A stretch of DNA of 64,000 nucleotides, taken from contig CAUYUJ010012158.1 in NCBI GenBank assembly GCA_963575745.1, positions 254,501 through 318,500 of the forward strand. The letters run 5' to 3'. Source of the DNA: Prorocentrum cordatum (taxonomy: Eukaryota > Sar > Dinophyceae > Prorocentrales > Prorocentraceae). Position numbers and translations under genes: made by a program. The stretch's first letter is position 1. Each line of letters starts with the position of its first letter. The notes under the pieces are model-generated. The model was not told the DNA's origin, searched no databases, and saw only the letters and a program-made list of their open reading frames with translations. Below are positions 19,376 to 30,600 of the stretch, one piece after another.

Positions 19376-20737
19376 GCCCCATAGGGAGCTCCACCGAAGG
19401 CCCCAGTGGCTGCGCCCGCATGCGGTTCCACCCCCCATTCTGGCACACCCCTCACACGTTTCGTGGCCCCATAGGGAGCTCCACCGAAGGCCCCAGTGGC
19501 TGCGCCCGCATGCGGTTCCACCCCCCATTCTGGCACACCCCTCACACGTTTCGTGGCCCCATAGGGAGCTCCACCGAAGGCCCCAGTGGCTGCGCCCGCA
19601 TGCGGTTCCACCCCCCATTCTGGCACACCCCTCACACGTTTCGTGGCCCCATAGGGAGCTCCACCGAAGGCCCCAGTGGCTGCGCCCGCATGCGGTTCCA
19701 CCCCCCATTCTGGCACACCCCTCACACGTTTCGTGGCCCCATAGGGAGCTCCACCGAAGGCCCCAGTGGCTGCGCCCGCATGCGGTTCCACCCCCCATTC
19801 TGGCACACCCCTCACACGTTTCGTGGCCCCATAGGGAGCTCCACCGAAGGCCCCAGTGGCTGCGCCCGCATGCGGTTCCACCCCCCATTCTGGCACACCC
19901 CTCACACGTTTCGTGGCCCCATAGGGAGCTCCACCGAAGGCCCCAGTGGCTGCGCCCGCATGCGGTTCCACCCCCCATTCTGGCACACCCCTCACACGTT
20001 TCGTGGCCCCATAGGGAGCTCCACCGAAGGCCCCAGTGGCTGCGCCCGCATGCGGTTCCACCCCCCATTCTGGCACACCCCTCACACGTTTCGTGGCCCC
20101 ATAGGGAGCTCCACCGAAGGCCCCAGTGGCTGCGCCCGCATGCGGTTCCACCCCCCATTCTGGCACACCCCTCACACGTTTCGTGGCCCCATAGGGAGCT
20201 CCACCGAAGGCCCCAGTGGCTGCGCCCGCATGCGGTTCCACCCCCCATTCTGGCACACCCCTCACACGTTTCGTGGCCCCATAGGGAGCTCCACCGAAGG
20301 CCCCAGTGGCTGCGCCCGCATGCGGTTCCACCCCCCATTCTGGCACACCCCTCACACGTTTCGTGGCCCCATAGGGAGCTCCACCGAAGGCCCCAGTGGC
20401 TGCGCCCGCATGCGGTTCCACCCCGCATTCTGGCACACCCCTCACACGTTTCGTGGCCCCATAGGGAGCTCCACCGAAGGCCCCAGTGGCTGCGCCTGCA
20501 TGCGGTTCCACCCCCCATTCCGGCACACCCCTCACACGTTTCGTGGCCCCATAGGGAGCTCCACCGAAGGCCCCAGTGGCTGCGCCCGCATGCGGTTCCA
20601 CCCTCTATTCTGGCACACCCCTCACACGTTTCGTGGCCCCATAGGGAGCTCCACCGAAGGCCCCAGTGGCTGCGCTCGCATGCGGTTCCACCCCCAATTT
20701 CGGCACACCCCTCACTCGTTTCGTGGCCCGGGGGCGC
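19376..20737. repeat. 90-bp minisatellite, about 15 copies
   Basis: The unit, landmarks GGCCCCATAGGGAGCTCC, CCCAGTGGCTGCGCCCGCA and CACACCCCTCACACGTTTCG, repeats with exact 90-bp spacing. The first copy lacks 23 bp. The next ten or so copies are identical. The last four carry scattered substitutions (for example CCCGCATTC, CGCCTGCATG, CATTCCGGC, CCTCTATTC). Because 90 is a multiple of three and the unit has no stops, two plus frames and two minus frames stay open for the full array. None has independent evidence of being translated. Confidence 0.97.
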
Positions 20738-21539
20738 CACCGAGGAATAGATCCACAATTGCGGTATTCACAACTACGTATGGTTGGGTCTTTCGTCAGG
20801 CTATTTTTTTCCTTGCGGCTGGCTTTTTGGAATGCGCGGTTAGCGCGGCTATGGCGCGGCAGTCTGTCGCGCGTTCTTGCGCCAGGTTATTGCAGCCAGC
20901 GATGGCGTCGTAGCGAACGGCGCCGAATCGTTGCGATTGCGCCCGCTTCGGGGCCGTTCGTGCGCGCTGCGTAATTCGAATTTGTCGAGCTTTCTCCGGT
21001 GTGTTTCGCGCGCGCCGGCCCTGGCGCCGACGCTGCCGTTCGTCGCGATGAACATGCGGCGGCCCAATAACGTTGCACCCCACTGCGGAGGTCCACATCG
21101 AACCAACAACGCCCATTGAAGTATGTTATGATTTGCTTCCACTATCTCTATCGTGTTCGTTGTCGCCATCAGTTGTCTCTCCTTCTTCACGTCGCTGGTA
21201 TGTCTTCCCAGGTCTGCGCATGCCCAACCTCTTATTATCTCCCCCCTGCCCTTGTCCCCCTCACTGTCTTCCTCTCTGAATCCTCATTGGTGTTCCCTCC
21301 TCCTTTCCTTTTCCTGTCTTGCGTTGTCTTCCCTCTAGCCTCCCTCATCCGTCCTCCTTCCGCCTCTCCCCTCTTCCTTCCTCTCCCCCGTCGCCTTCCC
21401 GCCTTCCCTTCGCGCCCTCCTTGCCGTTCCTCCCGCCCTTCGCTCCCGGCGGCCTGCCTTCTCCCGCCTGCAGCCATGCTCCTCCGTCGCGTTCCTCTTG
21501 TGCCCCGTGGCGCCCCTCCTTCCTGCGAGGTCCCATGAG
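20738..21539. other. No gene seen; CT-rich from about 21210
   Basis: The first 400 bp have near-neutral composition and no recognisable ORF. The remainder is strongly pyrimidine-rich on the plus strand (CTCCC, CTTCC and CCTCC runs). Confidence 0.5.
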
Positions 21540-21830
21540 GCCACGTTGGGGCCCCGAGGGCCCGCGGCTGGGGCGCGGCTCGGCGGCGGCTGGGCGGCGG
21601 CGGGGCCGCGGCGGAGCCGCGGCGGGGATTCGGCTGGGATTTTGCTGGAGGCGGCTTTTTATAAAGGGGTGGCAGCTTTTTGGGGGGGGGCGGCGGCTGG
21701 GCCGCGGCTGGGCGGCGGCGGGGCCGCCGCGGGGCCGCGGCGGGGATTTGGCTGGGATGTTGCCCGGCGGCGGCCGGGATTTGGTTGGGATTGTTGCTGG
21801 GCGGGGGGCCCGCGGGCCTCGGAAGCGCGC
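21540..21830. repeat. GGC/GGGC-rich degenerate repeats
   Basis: Units such as GGCTGGGCGGCGGC, GGGGCCGCGGCGG and GGGATTTGGCTGGGAT recur. On the minus strand they read as Pro/Arg/Ala-rich low complexity. Confidence 0.6.
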
Positions 21831-21968
21831 CCGCAGCGAAGTTGTGGATCGCGACTTGCATTGGTCAGGGCCCCTTCGGCTTATGCTCGCGCCCGGCGCC
21901 CTCGCATCGTAGCGGGCTTCGTATTCTGCGTACTTTACATAGGAATTTCGCATATGTTTGGCACTTGT

Positions 21969-22212
21969 GCTTCGGCTTCGCAGTCGTTCTGCGCTGTGGC
22001 GGCATCGCCATTTCGACGCATTTTGTCTGCTTCGCAGTCGTGCTGCGCAGCGCGGCGGTATTCTTGTTGCGACGCGCCCCCGTTTTGCCTCGCAGTCGCG
22101 CTGCGTTGCGTGGCGGCGTTTTCGCGTTGGCGCGCGTGCGTGTTTTCTGCTTTGCAATCGCGCTGCGTTGTGCGGCGATATCTTCGTTTCGACGCGTGGG
22201 CCGTTTTTTTTT
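21969..22212. repeat. Four degenerate ~60-bp tandem units
   Basis: Each unit runs from a CTTCGCAGTCG-type start through GCTGCG, a GTGGCGGC block and TTTCGACGCG to a T-rich end. Starts are near 21972, 22029, 22088 and 22150. Sequence between units varies, so the array is old. A run of 15 T residues at 22368-22382 lies downstream. Confidence 0.6.
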
Positions 22213-22673
22213 CCACGTGCGCGCGCGTGCGCGTGGCTATCCCATCGCAGTGGCAGCGCCCTCGTTTGTCGCGCCCGGGGGGATGCGTTGCCTCCCCGTT
22301 CGTTCGACGCGGCCGGTTTTCACTCGCCGCGGTCGCCCGCGCGCGCGGCGCAGCGTAGCGCTGCAGCTTTTTTTTTTTTTTTGCTCTGCCACGCCGCGGC
22401 GGGCGGCGAAGGGCCTCGCCCCCGCCTGTCTACGCAGTTCGCTCGCGGCCGACATTCAGCGCCGCGCGGCAAGTTGCGCCCTGCGAGCGCGCGTTATTAG
22501 GTTGGGCGCTGTCCGAGACCGCGCGGCCCTGCTCCTCTGCCACCCCCCAATTCCCCTCCCCTCCAACCGTCCCCTCTCCATCCCCGCTCCTTGTCCTTTC
22601 CTCCAGCTGCCTCGGCGCTTCGCCGCCGCTGCGCTGGCGCCTTTCCCCGCGAGGCCGGTGTTTTCGGGGCCCC

Positions 22674-23141
22674 CTATCGCTTCGGGGGGGCTGTTCCGCG
22701 GCGGTTCTGCGGCCGCGCGAGCGCCGTGCCGCTCCCAGCTTTTCTCTTTGGGGGGGCCTTTCGACGCGCCTTTGGGCCTCCTCGGGCCGGGTCGCGCTGG
22801 CTGAGCTGCGCCAGCAGGTCCCCGAAGGTGCCGCGACAGGTAGCAAAGGTGAGAACCCAGTTCCCACCATTGAGCCTGTCCGTCTCGCCCCCGCGCCTGC
22901 ACTCGCGCGCCGCGATGGCCCTGTCGGCGGCCGCGCCCATGGCGGCGACGCTGGCGGCGCTGGCTGGACTGGCGGCGCTGACTCTGCGTCGAGTTCGCGG
23001 CGCCCCACCGCGCCGCCAAGGCGAGCGCTTCGCGAGACGGAGATCCGAGGCCGCAGCCTGAGCGCCGCGCGCGAGCGCCGCAACGTGTATACATGGTGGC
23101 GCCGCGACCTCCAGCATTACCAGCGCGATGCATATTGTCAT
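22674..23141 (-). CDS. Possible minus-strand ORF, unrecognised
   Basis: The minus frame from 23141 begins MTICIALVMLEVAAPPC, then is Ala/Arg-rich, includes LNGGNWVLTFATCRGTFGDLL near the middle, and ends in a basic Lys/Arg-rich tail. The less biased central segment is the only hint of real coding. Long open frames are expected by chance at this GC content. No domain was recognised. Confidence 0.15.
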   Translation of the reverse strand: MTICIALVMLEVAAPPCIHVAALARGAQAAASDLRLAKRSPWRRGGAPRTRRRVSAASPASAASVAAMGAAADRAIAARECRRGGETDRLNGGNWVLTFATCRGTFGDLLAQLSQRDPARGGPKARRKAPPKRKAGSGTALARPQNRRGTAPPKR

Positions 23142-23629
23142 TGGTCACGCTGGGCTTATGTCGACAGTGACGATTGCGAGTGCATATGGTCTTTTTGACA
23201 ACGACAGAACCTACACTATCAGTTGATTCGATGAGTATGATGATAGAGTCTGGGGCGAGCGCAACTGCTAATTCATATTTCTAGATGCGCACAGCGGTTC
23301 GTGCTGGCTTGCTGAACTTTGGTCTTAGCATGTCATTCCGATCTGCATGATGATCTACACGCTTTGGTTTTCGTACTTTCCCTGTCTTGTAGATTTACAT
23401 TTCGCGCGCTACAATCTGGCATTCGGGCGCGAGCGCACCCGGGCAGGTCGTCCGCCAGCAATCTTGTCCAATGTCATCGCATTTTCTTATATCTTGGGAA
23501 GGCGTCTGGGCACGACCGATGCTTAGCATTGTTCCAATGCTTCCCGTTTAGACGTTGGCATCACTCTTCGTGCATATCTCAGCTGCACAGGATGTTCTTT
23601 TTGGGCCTGGTACCTCGCCACATGCATGA

Positions 23630-23631
<2 letters not shown>
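23142..23631. other. No gene seen
   Basis: This stretch has more balanced base composition than its surroundings, with no long open frame and no repeat partner noticed. Confidence 0.5.

Positions 23632-23676
<45 letters not shown>
23632..23676. repeat. (TA)n microsatellite, 45 bp
   Basis: This is an uninterrupted alternating TA tract. A short direct repeat (GGGCCTGGAGAGCCCCGTG, twice between 23721 and 23767) lies just downstream. Confidence 0.98.
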
Positions 23677-23679
<3 letters not shown>

Positions 23680-24139
23680 GATCTGTTGCCATCACGATTA
23701 TCTTGCCACGTGCGAGTTTGGGCCTGGAGAGCCCCGTGGGTCTGTCGGGCCTGGAGAGCCCCGTGAATGAGACATCCTTTTCTTTTGATCGAGTTGTCGT
23801 CGCAACCCCCGGTCCATTGATTTTTACGCATTGTCAATCGGCGTCGGCGGAAACACCTGCGTCGAACGATGCGTTTCCGCCCCCTCTGACCCTCTCTTTC
23901 TCTTGCCCCCCCCCAGCCTCGTCACCTGTGGTGACGGGGGGTCGTCCAGGAGCGCCGAAGCGTTTTTTGGGGGGCCTCCGCCCGCTGGAACTTGCGAGAA
24001 ACGCTGCGCTAATCCAGCGGCGCTGCCGCGCGATCCCGCCGCCGCGCTCGGTCGGGCGCCCGCGACAGGAAGGGGGGGGGCGCCCGGGGAGGGGGGGGGG
24101 CTCCCGGGGGGGGGGGGGGGGCGGGGGGGCAGGGTTGGA

Positions 24140-24460
24140 ATGGGCCAAGCAAATCGTGATGCTGCCCAGGATGTTGCCCGTCACGCACATTGGAGCCCAT
24201 GAGATCCCCTGCCTGATCTCCGGGGACTGGAACGTCATCCCTGAGGGCCTTGAGAAACCCGTGAAGTGGTTTCATCGGGTCAAGGGGGGTTGTCGCCGTC
24301 CCACATAACACTACGCGGACGCGATGGAATGGGCACCGTTTGTTGGATTGCGCTGTCATTGACCAGCGGCTGGCGCTCGACGCCCCCTTCGCGGCAGTCC
24401 TGGAAGGCCCGCGGAGATCTCGCCTCGGGGCGGCGGGAGTTTTGGCCCGTTCGGTTGGAA
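24140..24460 (+). pseudogene. LINE-C endonuclease fragment
   Basis: The frame at 24140-24306 reads MLPVTHIGAHEIPCLISGDW followed by NVIPEGLEKPV. GDWN corresponds to the G-D-F/W-N motif of APE-type endonucleases. After a frame change, HRLLDCAVIDQRLALDAPF matches the D-Y-F-V...region near the end of the domain. Upstream EN motifs are not visible and a G-run (24070-24127) precedes it. Confidence 0.55.
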
Positions 24461-24529
24461 ATCCCGGCGCGCAGTCGGGTAGCCCCCCTTCGCAGAGCGT
24501 GCGATGGGGCCGAGAAGTCTCGGGAATAT

Positions 24530-24670
24530 CACCGTCTGCAGGCCGAGGGGGAGGGGGAGGGGGAGGAGGGGGAGGAGGAGGAGGGGGAGGAGGACAAGGA
24601 GGAGGAGGAGGACAAGGAGGACAAGGAGGAGGAGGAGGAGGAGGTGGAGGCGGAGGGGGGGCGATGAGGA
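24530..24670. repeat. GGA/GGGGGA purine tract
   Basis: The plus strand is almost purely purine, with GAGGGGGAGG changing to GGAGGAGGAGGACAAGG. It falls between the endonuclease and RT relics of LINE-C. Confidence 0.9.
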
Positions 24671-25354
24671 GGGGGGATATGGCCTTTCACCCCCCCCGCC
24701 CCGTCTGCGCCCAGCATGCCTGCTTCCGGATCTCTGGGGGCCACGCCGTCAGTCGCGCCCTGGAGTTGCAAGAGGCGCAGCAAAGTGGGGAGGCAAGGGC
24801 CCCCCGCGGCGAGGTCCGTGCGCTGTTCTCGTTCGCCGACCGCCGCTGCCCCCCGCGCCTAAGAAAGGGTGCGCCGCCAGCTGCGCTTGCAGGTGGCAAA
24901 TGGGAGTTGCCCGAGCCCGAGACCGCGATCATTTTCTGCGGCGGCAGCTCAGCTCCTCCTGCTTCGGCGATCCCTTTGCAAGCTCTGCTCAACGCCATCT
25001 GCCCGCCCTCAGCTGCCCAGTGCATGTCGACAGCGAGCTCAAGCATGTCAGAGTCTAGTATTGCACATGCCATTTCTCGGATCTAGAGGTTTTCGATGCT
25101 AATTTCCACAATTGGTTTGGCGTTTCCCTGGGGGAGTGCCTGGAAGGCGTTCGGCAGCGGCCCCAGACGGCAGAGCGCCAAGCGCCCCGGAAGGCTTTCA
25201 AGTAATGGATCGAGGAGGACTTGAGGAAAGGAGTGACTCGCTCGCGCGAGTGCCAAAAGTCGCCCAGCCCCCCCCCCCCCGAAGAACAGGACGTCACCCC
25301 CCGTCGACGGGGCCCTCTCGGATGAGCCCATCTCGGTCACGCAGCGCAAGCTCA

Positions 25355-26560
25355 CTTACTTGGAGAGGCACTGGAGCCCCAAAGGACCTGGGAAATGCCC
25401 CGGAGACTTCGCCTGGTTTGTCGAGCTCCGCAGGGCTGCCATCCAGCGCGCCGCCCAGGAGCCCGACCATGTCGAAGCCGAAGCTCTTTATATTGTTCGC
25501 AGGTGTAGCCCTAGCTCTGCACGTGGGGCCGACCTGCGGGGCCCTCGGGAGCTGGGCGCCCTGCCGCCGAAGGGCCGAGCGGCCTTCGCCGACCTGATCA
25601 ACCAGACTCAGAAGACGTTTAAGTGTCCTACCCAGGTGCTACTAAACATGGTTCGTCTCCCCCGAAGAACGTTGAATCCGAGAATCCGACCGACCGATCA
25701 CCCGCGCCAACATCTTCGCTCGGATCCGGGTACAGCTAGACCGTCAAGCATGGATTGCCGCGGCGTCAACAAAGCAGGTTTCTGGGGCGCGGCGATCCGA
25801 GGCTCGCCCTGTCTCCGCACCGCCCGCACGAGCGCGGTCTTAGCGGAGCTGGCCGCGAGCGTGCAGATCCCGCTAGCAGAGGCCCCAGCTTACATTGAAA
25901 AGTTTGTTCGATGCGACTTGCGCCAGTTCTGAGTGCGGAGTGGTCACCAGAGTCGAGTGCCCCACCGCGCCTCTGTTGCTAGGCCTCATTGTCCACCTGG
26001 CCAGTCTTTGTTTGTCACCCTCGTCGCTCGGCGGGTCGTCGCCTCCCTGTCCGACAGAGGGCGTCTTGCAAGGGCGCGCCCAGTTCGCCTCCCTGGCGCG
26101 CACCTGCCTCTACAACATCATGGAGGAGCTGCGTTCTCATGTTCCAGAGGTGCGTTTCCGTACTTGGGCGGGCGACCCGAGGCCCCGTGCTTGCGGGTCT
26201 TCAAATGAGGTCTTGGAGGTTGCCCCGCAGGCCTTCGCGTTCCGTGGCGAGAAGCTCCAAGGCCGCGGATGCAAGCCCTCCCCAAGTCCGTCGCCCTTGC
26301 CTCTGTGCCTGGACTTTGGGGCCAGATCAACCAGAAGGCTGGGGAGCTAGGTTGGGCCGCCAAAATCTGCGCGCGGGGGGGGGCTCGGCCTAGACGCCGC
26401 CCCGTAGAAGGCACAATCTCGTAAAGAACGCATTGAGAAGGGGCCCCAGAGGCAAGAGAAGATTACCCAGCTCACCAGGACCACCAACCGCTTTGGGAAG
26501 TTGGTGAACGCTGGAGCCAGGCCGCAGCTCGTCTGGGGACGTCAGGGACAGGGGATCGCA
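25355..26560 (+). pseudogene. LINE-C reverse transcriptase relic
   Basis: In order: ELGALPPKGRAAFADLINQ and KCPTQVLLNMVRLP (RT N-terminal block), FWGAAIRGSPCLRTA, ASVQIPLAEAPAYIEKF (motif A region; the D of D-I-E-K-F is replaced by Y), LGLIVHLASLCL, GVLQGRAQFASLARTCLYNI (motif B region), VRFRTWAGDP where the V-D-D box should be, PKSVALASVPGLW, and GARPQLVWGRQGQGIAPSIL (thumb). At least four frame changes occur. Both catalytic motif positions are damaged. Confidence 0.65.
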
Positions 26561-27159
26561 CCGTCCATCCTGAAGCAGGTCCGTGGCAGACCCGTGCGAG
26601 GAGTAGACTACGCCCCAGATGTGGATGCACCACCGCAGGTTGTGCTTTGTCTGCGCGAGGCCAGCGGCAGGAAAATCCTCTGCATCTTGTGCCATGCAAG
26701 TGGTGGCCGCATGGTTTGGGCTCGTCAACCAGCAGCCCGGGTTGCACAAGGCCATTGTCAAGAGGTGGTACCCAACAGTCGAACGGCTGGCGGGCAAGAC
26801 CCTCTGGAGTAAGGCCCCCCCCCCTACTCCGCCCTCGTCGCCGTCTTCCATGACTTCAACGCGCGCATGTCAGGGCCCTGGGGGTTGCGCCCTTCCAGGG
26901 GGCAAGCGCTTCAAGTTACTTCTTAGGGCAAGCCGAGTTCCAGGAGGCCTTCGGTATCCATGCTTCGCAGACGCTTTGGGGGAGGGCCTCGAATTTCCAG
27001 CTTTGGGGGGGAGCAGAGTTCGGCGCTGGCGCCTGCCAGTCTCAGGCTACCTGCCAACTGTTTCGGAGGGATGAGCAGCCCACGAGGGCCAGGGCATTGC
27101 GCGCCATCGGGAAGGGGTCGATCAGGACCACCGCCCGGGTACACCAGCGCATGCCCTGC

Positions 27160-27300
27160 CAGCCCTCCCGATGTTTCAGATGCATTGCGGCGGTGGAAGA
27201 CGACCTGCACCGTTTCTGGATTTGCCCTGTCTTAGGTCGGAGCCCCGACCCCGCCGTCAGCGAGTCCCAGCGCTTGGTGGCCATAGCAGTGGGGCGAGGA
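27160..27300 (+). pseudogene. LINE-C C-terminal CCHC zinc knuckle
   Basis: CFRCIAAVEDDLHRFWICP is a C-x2-C-x8-H-x4-C knuckle like the one after RT in LINE-A/B (C-x2-C-x7-H-x4-C). It is followed by AVSESQRLVAIA, a typical continuation in dinoflagellate LINEs. The frame then runs into Gly-rich and GAT-type sequence. Confidence 0.55.
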
Positions 27301-27557
27301 CGAGGTGGTGGAGGATGAGGACATACGATACGGAGGATAAGGAGCATGAGGAGGAGGCGGATGCTTATGATGATTGTGTTGTGATGGTGGTGATGACGGT
27401 GATGATGGTGGTGTTGGAGATATGGAGGGATGGGGATGATGAGGATACGGAGGAGGCTGACGATGATAAGCTGACGATTGTGATGGTGGTGATGCTGATG
27501 AGGAGGGTGCGGATGATGACCATGCTCATGTTGATGATGGTGGCGCTGGTGATGCTG
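27301..27557. repeat. GAT/GGT-rich degenerate trinucleotide tract, left part
   Basis: The sequence is dominated by GAT, GGT and GAG triplets on the plus strand. It is continuous in character with 33981 onward. LINE-A separates the two parts, as the matching TSDs show. Confidence 0.85.
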
Positions 27558-27571
27558 ATAGTGGTTGTGAT
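27558..27571 (+). repeat. Target-site duplication of LINE-A, left
   Basis: ATAGTGGTTGTGAT is identical to 33967-33980. Confidence 0.93.
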
Positions 27572-27624
27572 TTTGTACTGACAGAGACTGACCGCAAGCG
27601 AACCAGCCTTCGTTTGAAAAACAG

Positions 27625-30600
27625 CTAGCCAGCGCAGGGGACGCATTCGACCCGACCCCACGCACCTTGGGATGGGTCGCCGTCGTCCTCCTCTACGCTG
27701 GCAATGGGAAAGCCAGAGAGGCCGTCCCACAAGGCCAGATCGGCCTGGAAAGCGGGCGGCGGAGAGCACTCCTGCCCCGTCCACCCCACCCCCACCCCCC
27801 CACTCCCAGTCCCGACAGGAGGAGAAAGAGCAGGCAGAGGCGGCAGTTCGGCCGACTCCAGCAGCCTTCGCTTCCGCAGCAAAATCGGAGGGCCCACAAA
27901 ATCGCGGGCCCGTAAAGGATGGCAGCCTCGCATGAGGTTGCGCAGCCTGTAGTATCTCGAGTCTCTCACCAGGACACCCTGCCTACGATTCATCGGTAAG
28001 CAATCCTGCGAAAGACCCTGGCTCTTCTTTTCCGAAAATGCCCCGCACAGAGAGCAGAACAGGAAAGGCCCCGCGCGGTGAAGTGCGTGGGAGCTGGACC
28101 TGTCGCCACATCGAAGCTGGCGAAGCACCGAGCGTGTCCTCGCTGATCGAAGGCACACCATGCATCGGAACCTGTGCGCAACCACCGTCACTGCAGGGTC
28201 GAAACGCGAGTGCGGCTTCGGGGGACCAAGTCCCCCCTCAATCGTGCCTATGGCACGGCCGAGTATTTGCGCTTGGGCGTCACGTGGCGTGATGGTGCCG
28301 ATCCGAGCGACCAGCCTGGTACAGAACTGGGCAACAAGGCGGATGGCGCTGCGCGACGCGCCATGCGCAGATCGCAGCTGGAGGGAATCACTATGCATGG
28401 CGGCACCCCATTTAGCCGACTGATCAGCCTGGGCATTGCCGACACGCTGCCATTCTGAAATCCGTCCCTCTGCTACGGCAGAGGCAGGAGTATGCGCTTT
28501 GACGTGAGAAACCTCCACCGACTCACCCCCACGGTCAGACACAAGCCTCCAAACCTCCCTCCAAAGTAAGGCAAGCGGGTCACTCGCAGCGGTGCCCGCT
28601 CCAACGCCTTGGCGCCAGACATCCACGAGCGGCTTGCAATCCGTATAAAACTTCATCTGAGCTCCCATATACCTCAGCGCCATCAAGAAACTGAAAAGCT
28701 CAGCCGCTGGCACAGATTGAATGAGGCAGGGCAGAGGGCCATGCAGGCGAGCAACCACTCGCTTGCTGTCGTCAAGCGAACAGAGTCCCCATCCGCAGCG
28801 CCGTAAGCGAGAGAAACTTCCGTGCCTCCCCGACCCATCACCGAACACGTGCACGTCGAGCAGCAAGTCGGGAGACCGCACCGTCCACACGACTCGCTCC
28901 TCGAGGCAGGGGCTCGGGAAGAGCCAAGCAGGGTCAGGGACAAGAAAGCGCGTGAAAAGCAAGGTATCCACCGCAGCAGCTCGAGCCATGTCTAGCATTT
29001 GACCAGCCATGGCACTGCCAGCTCTGTAATCCCGACGGAACTCGGTATGCAGGGGGCAATCGTAGAATCGGTGCCAGGTAGATCCAGCACTCTGACAGGC
29101 AAGGCAGCTCGGGTTGACGGCTCCACCTGACTCGTACAGTCGCTCCTGCGACCAGAAACCTCCTGCAAACAGGCACCGCAGCAGTCCCTGATGCCTTGGG
29201 GTCCAGTCAGGGCCTCGGACAGAATGAGGCTGGAGGAGGGACCTCAGGGGCTCCACGAGAGGAGGATGAGGGCAGGGCGAGACCCACGAGGGATGCTTCG
29301 CGAGAACCTGGCGCCACACCCACCGCTCGGTGGCCTCATCAACTAACCTACCTCCATCCTTCGGGGAAATCTGTTCAATTGCAAGAGGACCTCGGTGGGT
29401 CTTCCAATGAAAAGGGTCAGATACAGACCAACCCAACCGCAAAATTGTCGCAACTAGCGCAGAAGCAGGTCCGCGAATGTCAGACCAAACTTGAGACACA
29501 GGAACTCTAGACAGGCGTGTCCATGCTCCACTCAGAAGTCGCGCCATATCTGCTCTGGGGGCCCATCCGTCCCACAGCGCCTGCAGCCAGAGGAAGATCG
29601 GGCTCCTGTTGCACTCGAAGGCGGGGTCGACCTGCGGCCCAGCCAGCATGAGGTCCAATGAGAGCGACCTGCCCGTGTGCCTGTAGACCATGCCCGCGCG
29701 CGCCAGTTGCCTGGCGCTCAGTAGGTGCGTGTTGCTGATGCCGTGAACTCCCACTGCCCAGAGCATCCCAGGCTTGAGGCCAGTCTGCACCAGCTTGATC
29801 GTCTTGCCCCCAGCTTTCGCGAGCCGCTTATACCGAGGGATCCGAGACGCCATCCTGCCCAGCCGCTGTGCACGAACCGAATGAGAAAGCCGATTTCCAC
29901 CGCCAAAGTCCAGCCCCAGGTTCCGAACCGAGCGTGTGAGGAACCTCGACGAGGACGGGTTGACTTTCCTAAACACCTTCCGTATGCCTTGGCCGATGAC
30001 CACCTGGTGCTTCTTGGGCAGGGAGAGAGTCAAGCCGATCTGCGTAAGCTCAGCCGCCAATAGGTCCTCGGCCCCCTTGAGTTCCCTGGCGACTTCCCAT
30101 GCCTCGCCAATACGTTGCAACTGCAGATCATCTACCACGACCGCCACCTCGACATTCACGAAGCGAAGAGAGACGGCATCCACTGGCGACAAGAGCACCA
30201 GACGCAGCAGGGAAGTCGCGCAGCTGCAGCCCGCGACAATCGTGCGGTGCGTCACCACCACCTGCGTGGCGATGTTCTGGAAGAGCACCATTCTGTCGAG
30301 GCAATATGATGCGAGCAGGAAGCGAAGGGTCTTACCTCGGAACTTGTGCCGACGGGCTGCTGCAGCTAAAACATGGTGGGGCACGTGCTCATATGCTTTG
30401 ACCAGGTCGAGCAGGGTTGTCCCTGCCGCTCTGCCCTGGTCTCTGGCCAACTCCGCCTTGAAACTCTGCTTCCAAACGCAAATGTCACATGAGGCCCCTG
30501 AGTCACCATACCAGAACCCGCGAGGGTTTGCCTTTTCCCAAGGGCCAGCAACTTTCCATCGGGCCCAGCGGGACCACAACCGAAGAGGCGTCGCGAAGAT

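Larger units (their letters stand above)
24130..27310 (+). mobile_element. LINE-C: decayed LINE with endonuclease, RT and CCHC relics
   Basis: Endonuclease, RT and C-terminal zinc-knuckle pieces occur in the correct order and orientation but in changing frames, with purine-rich insertions between them. RT motifs resemble those of LINE-A and LINE-B in style but not closely, so this is another LINE family. It ends near a GAT-rich tract, which LINE-A later entered. Boundaries are approximate, and no TSD was found. Confidence 0.65.

Noticed and set aside
19376-20737. Regular repeat considered as a CRISPR array
   Set aside because: There are no unique spacers; whole 90-bp units are identical, and the genome is eukaryotic. 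It is a minisatellite.
18594-20758. Very long ORFs (hundreds of codons) on both strands through 19.4-20.7 kb
   Set aside because: They exist only because the 90-bp minisatellite unit is stop-free and a multiple of three. No non-repetitive coding signal supports any single frame.
22368-22382. T15 run as the A-tail of a minus-strand retrocopy
   Set aside because: No spliced leader lies at a plausible 5' end near 23.15 kb and no flanking duplication was found.
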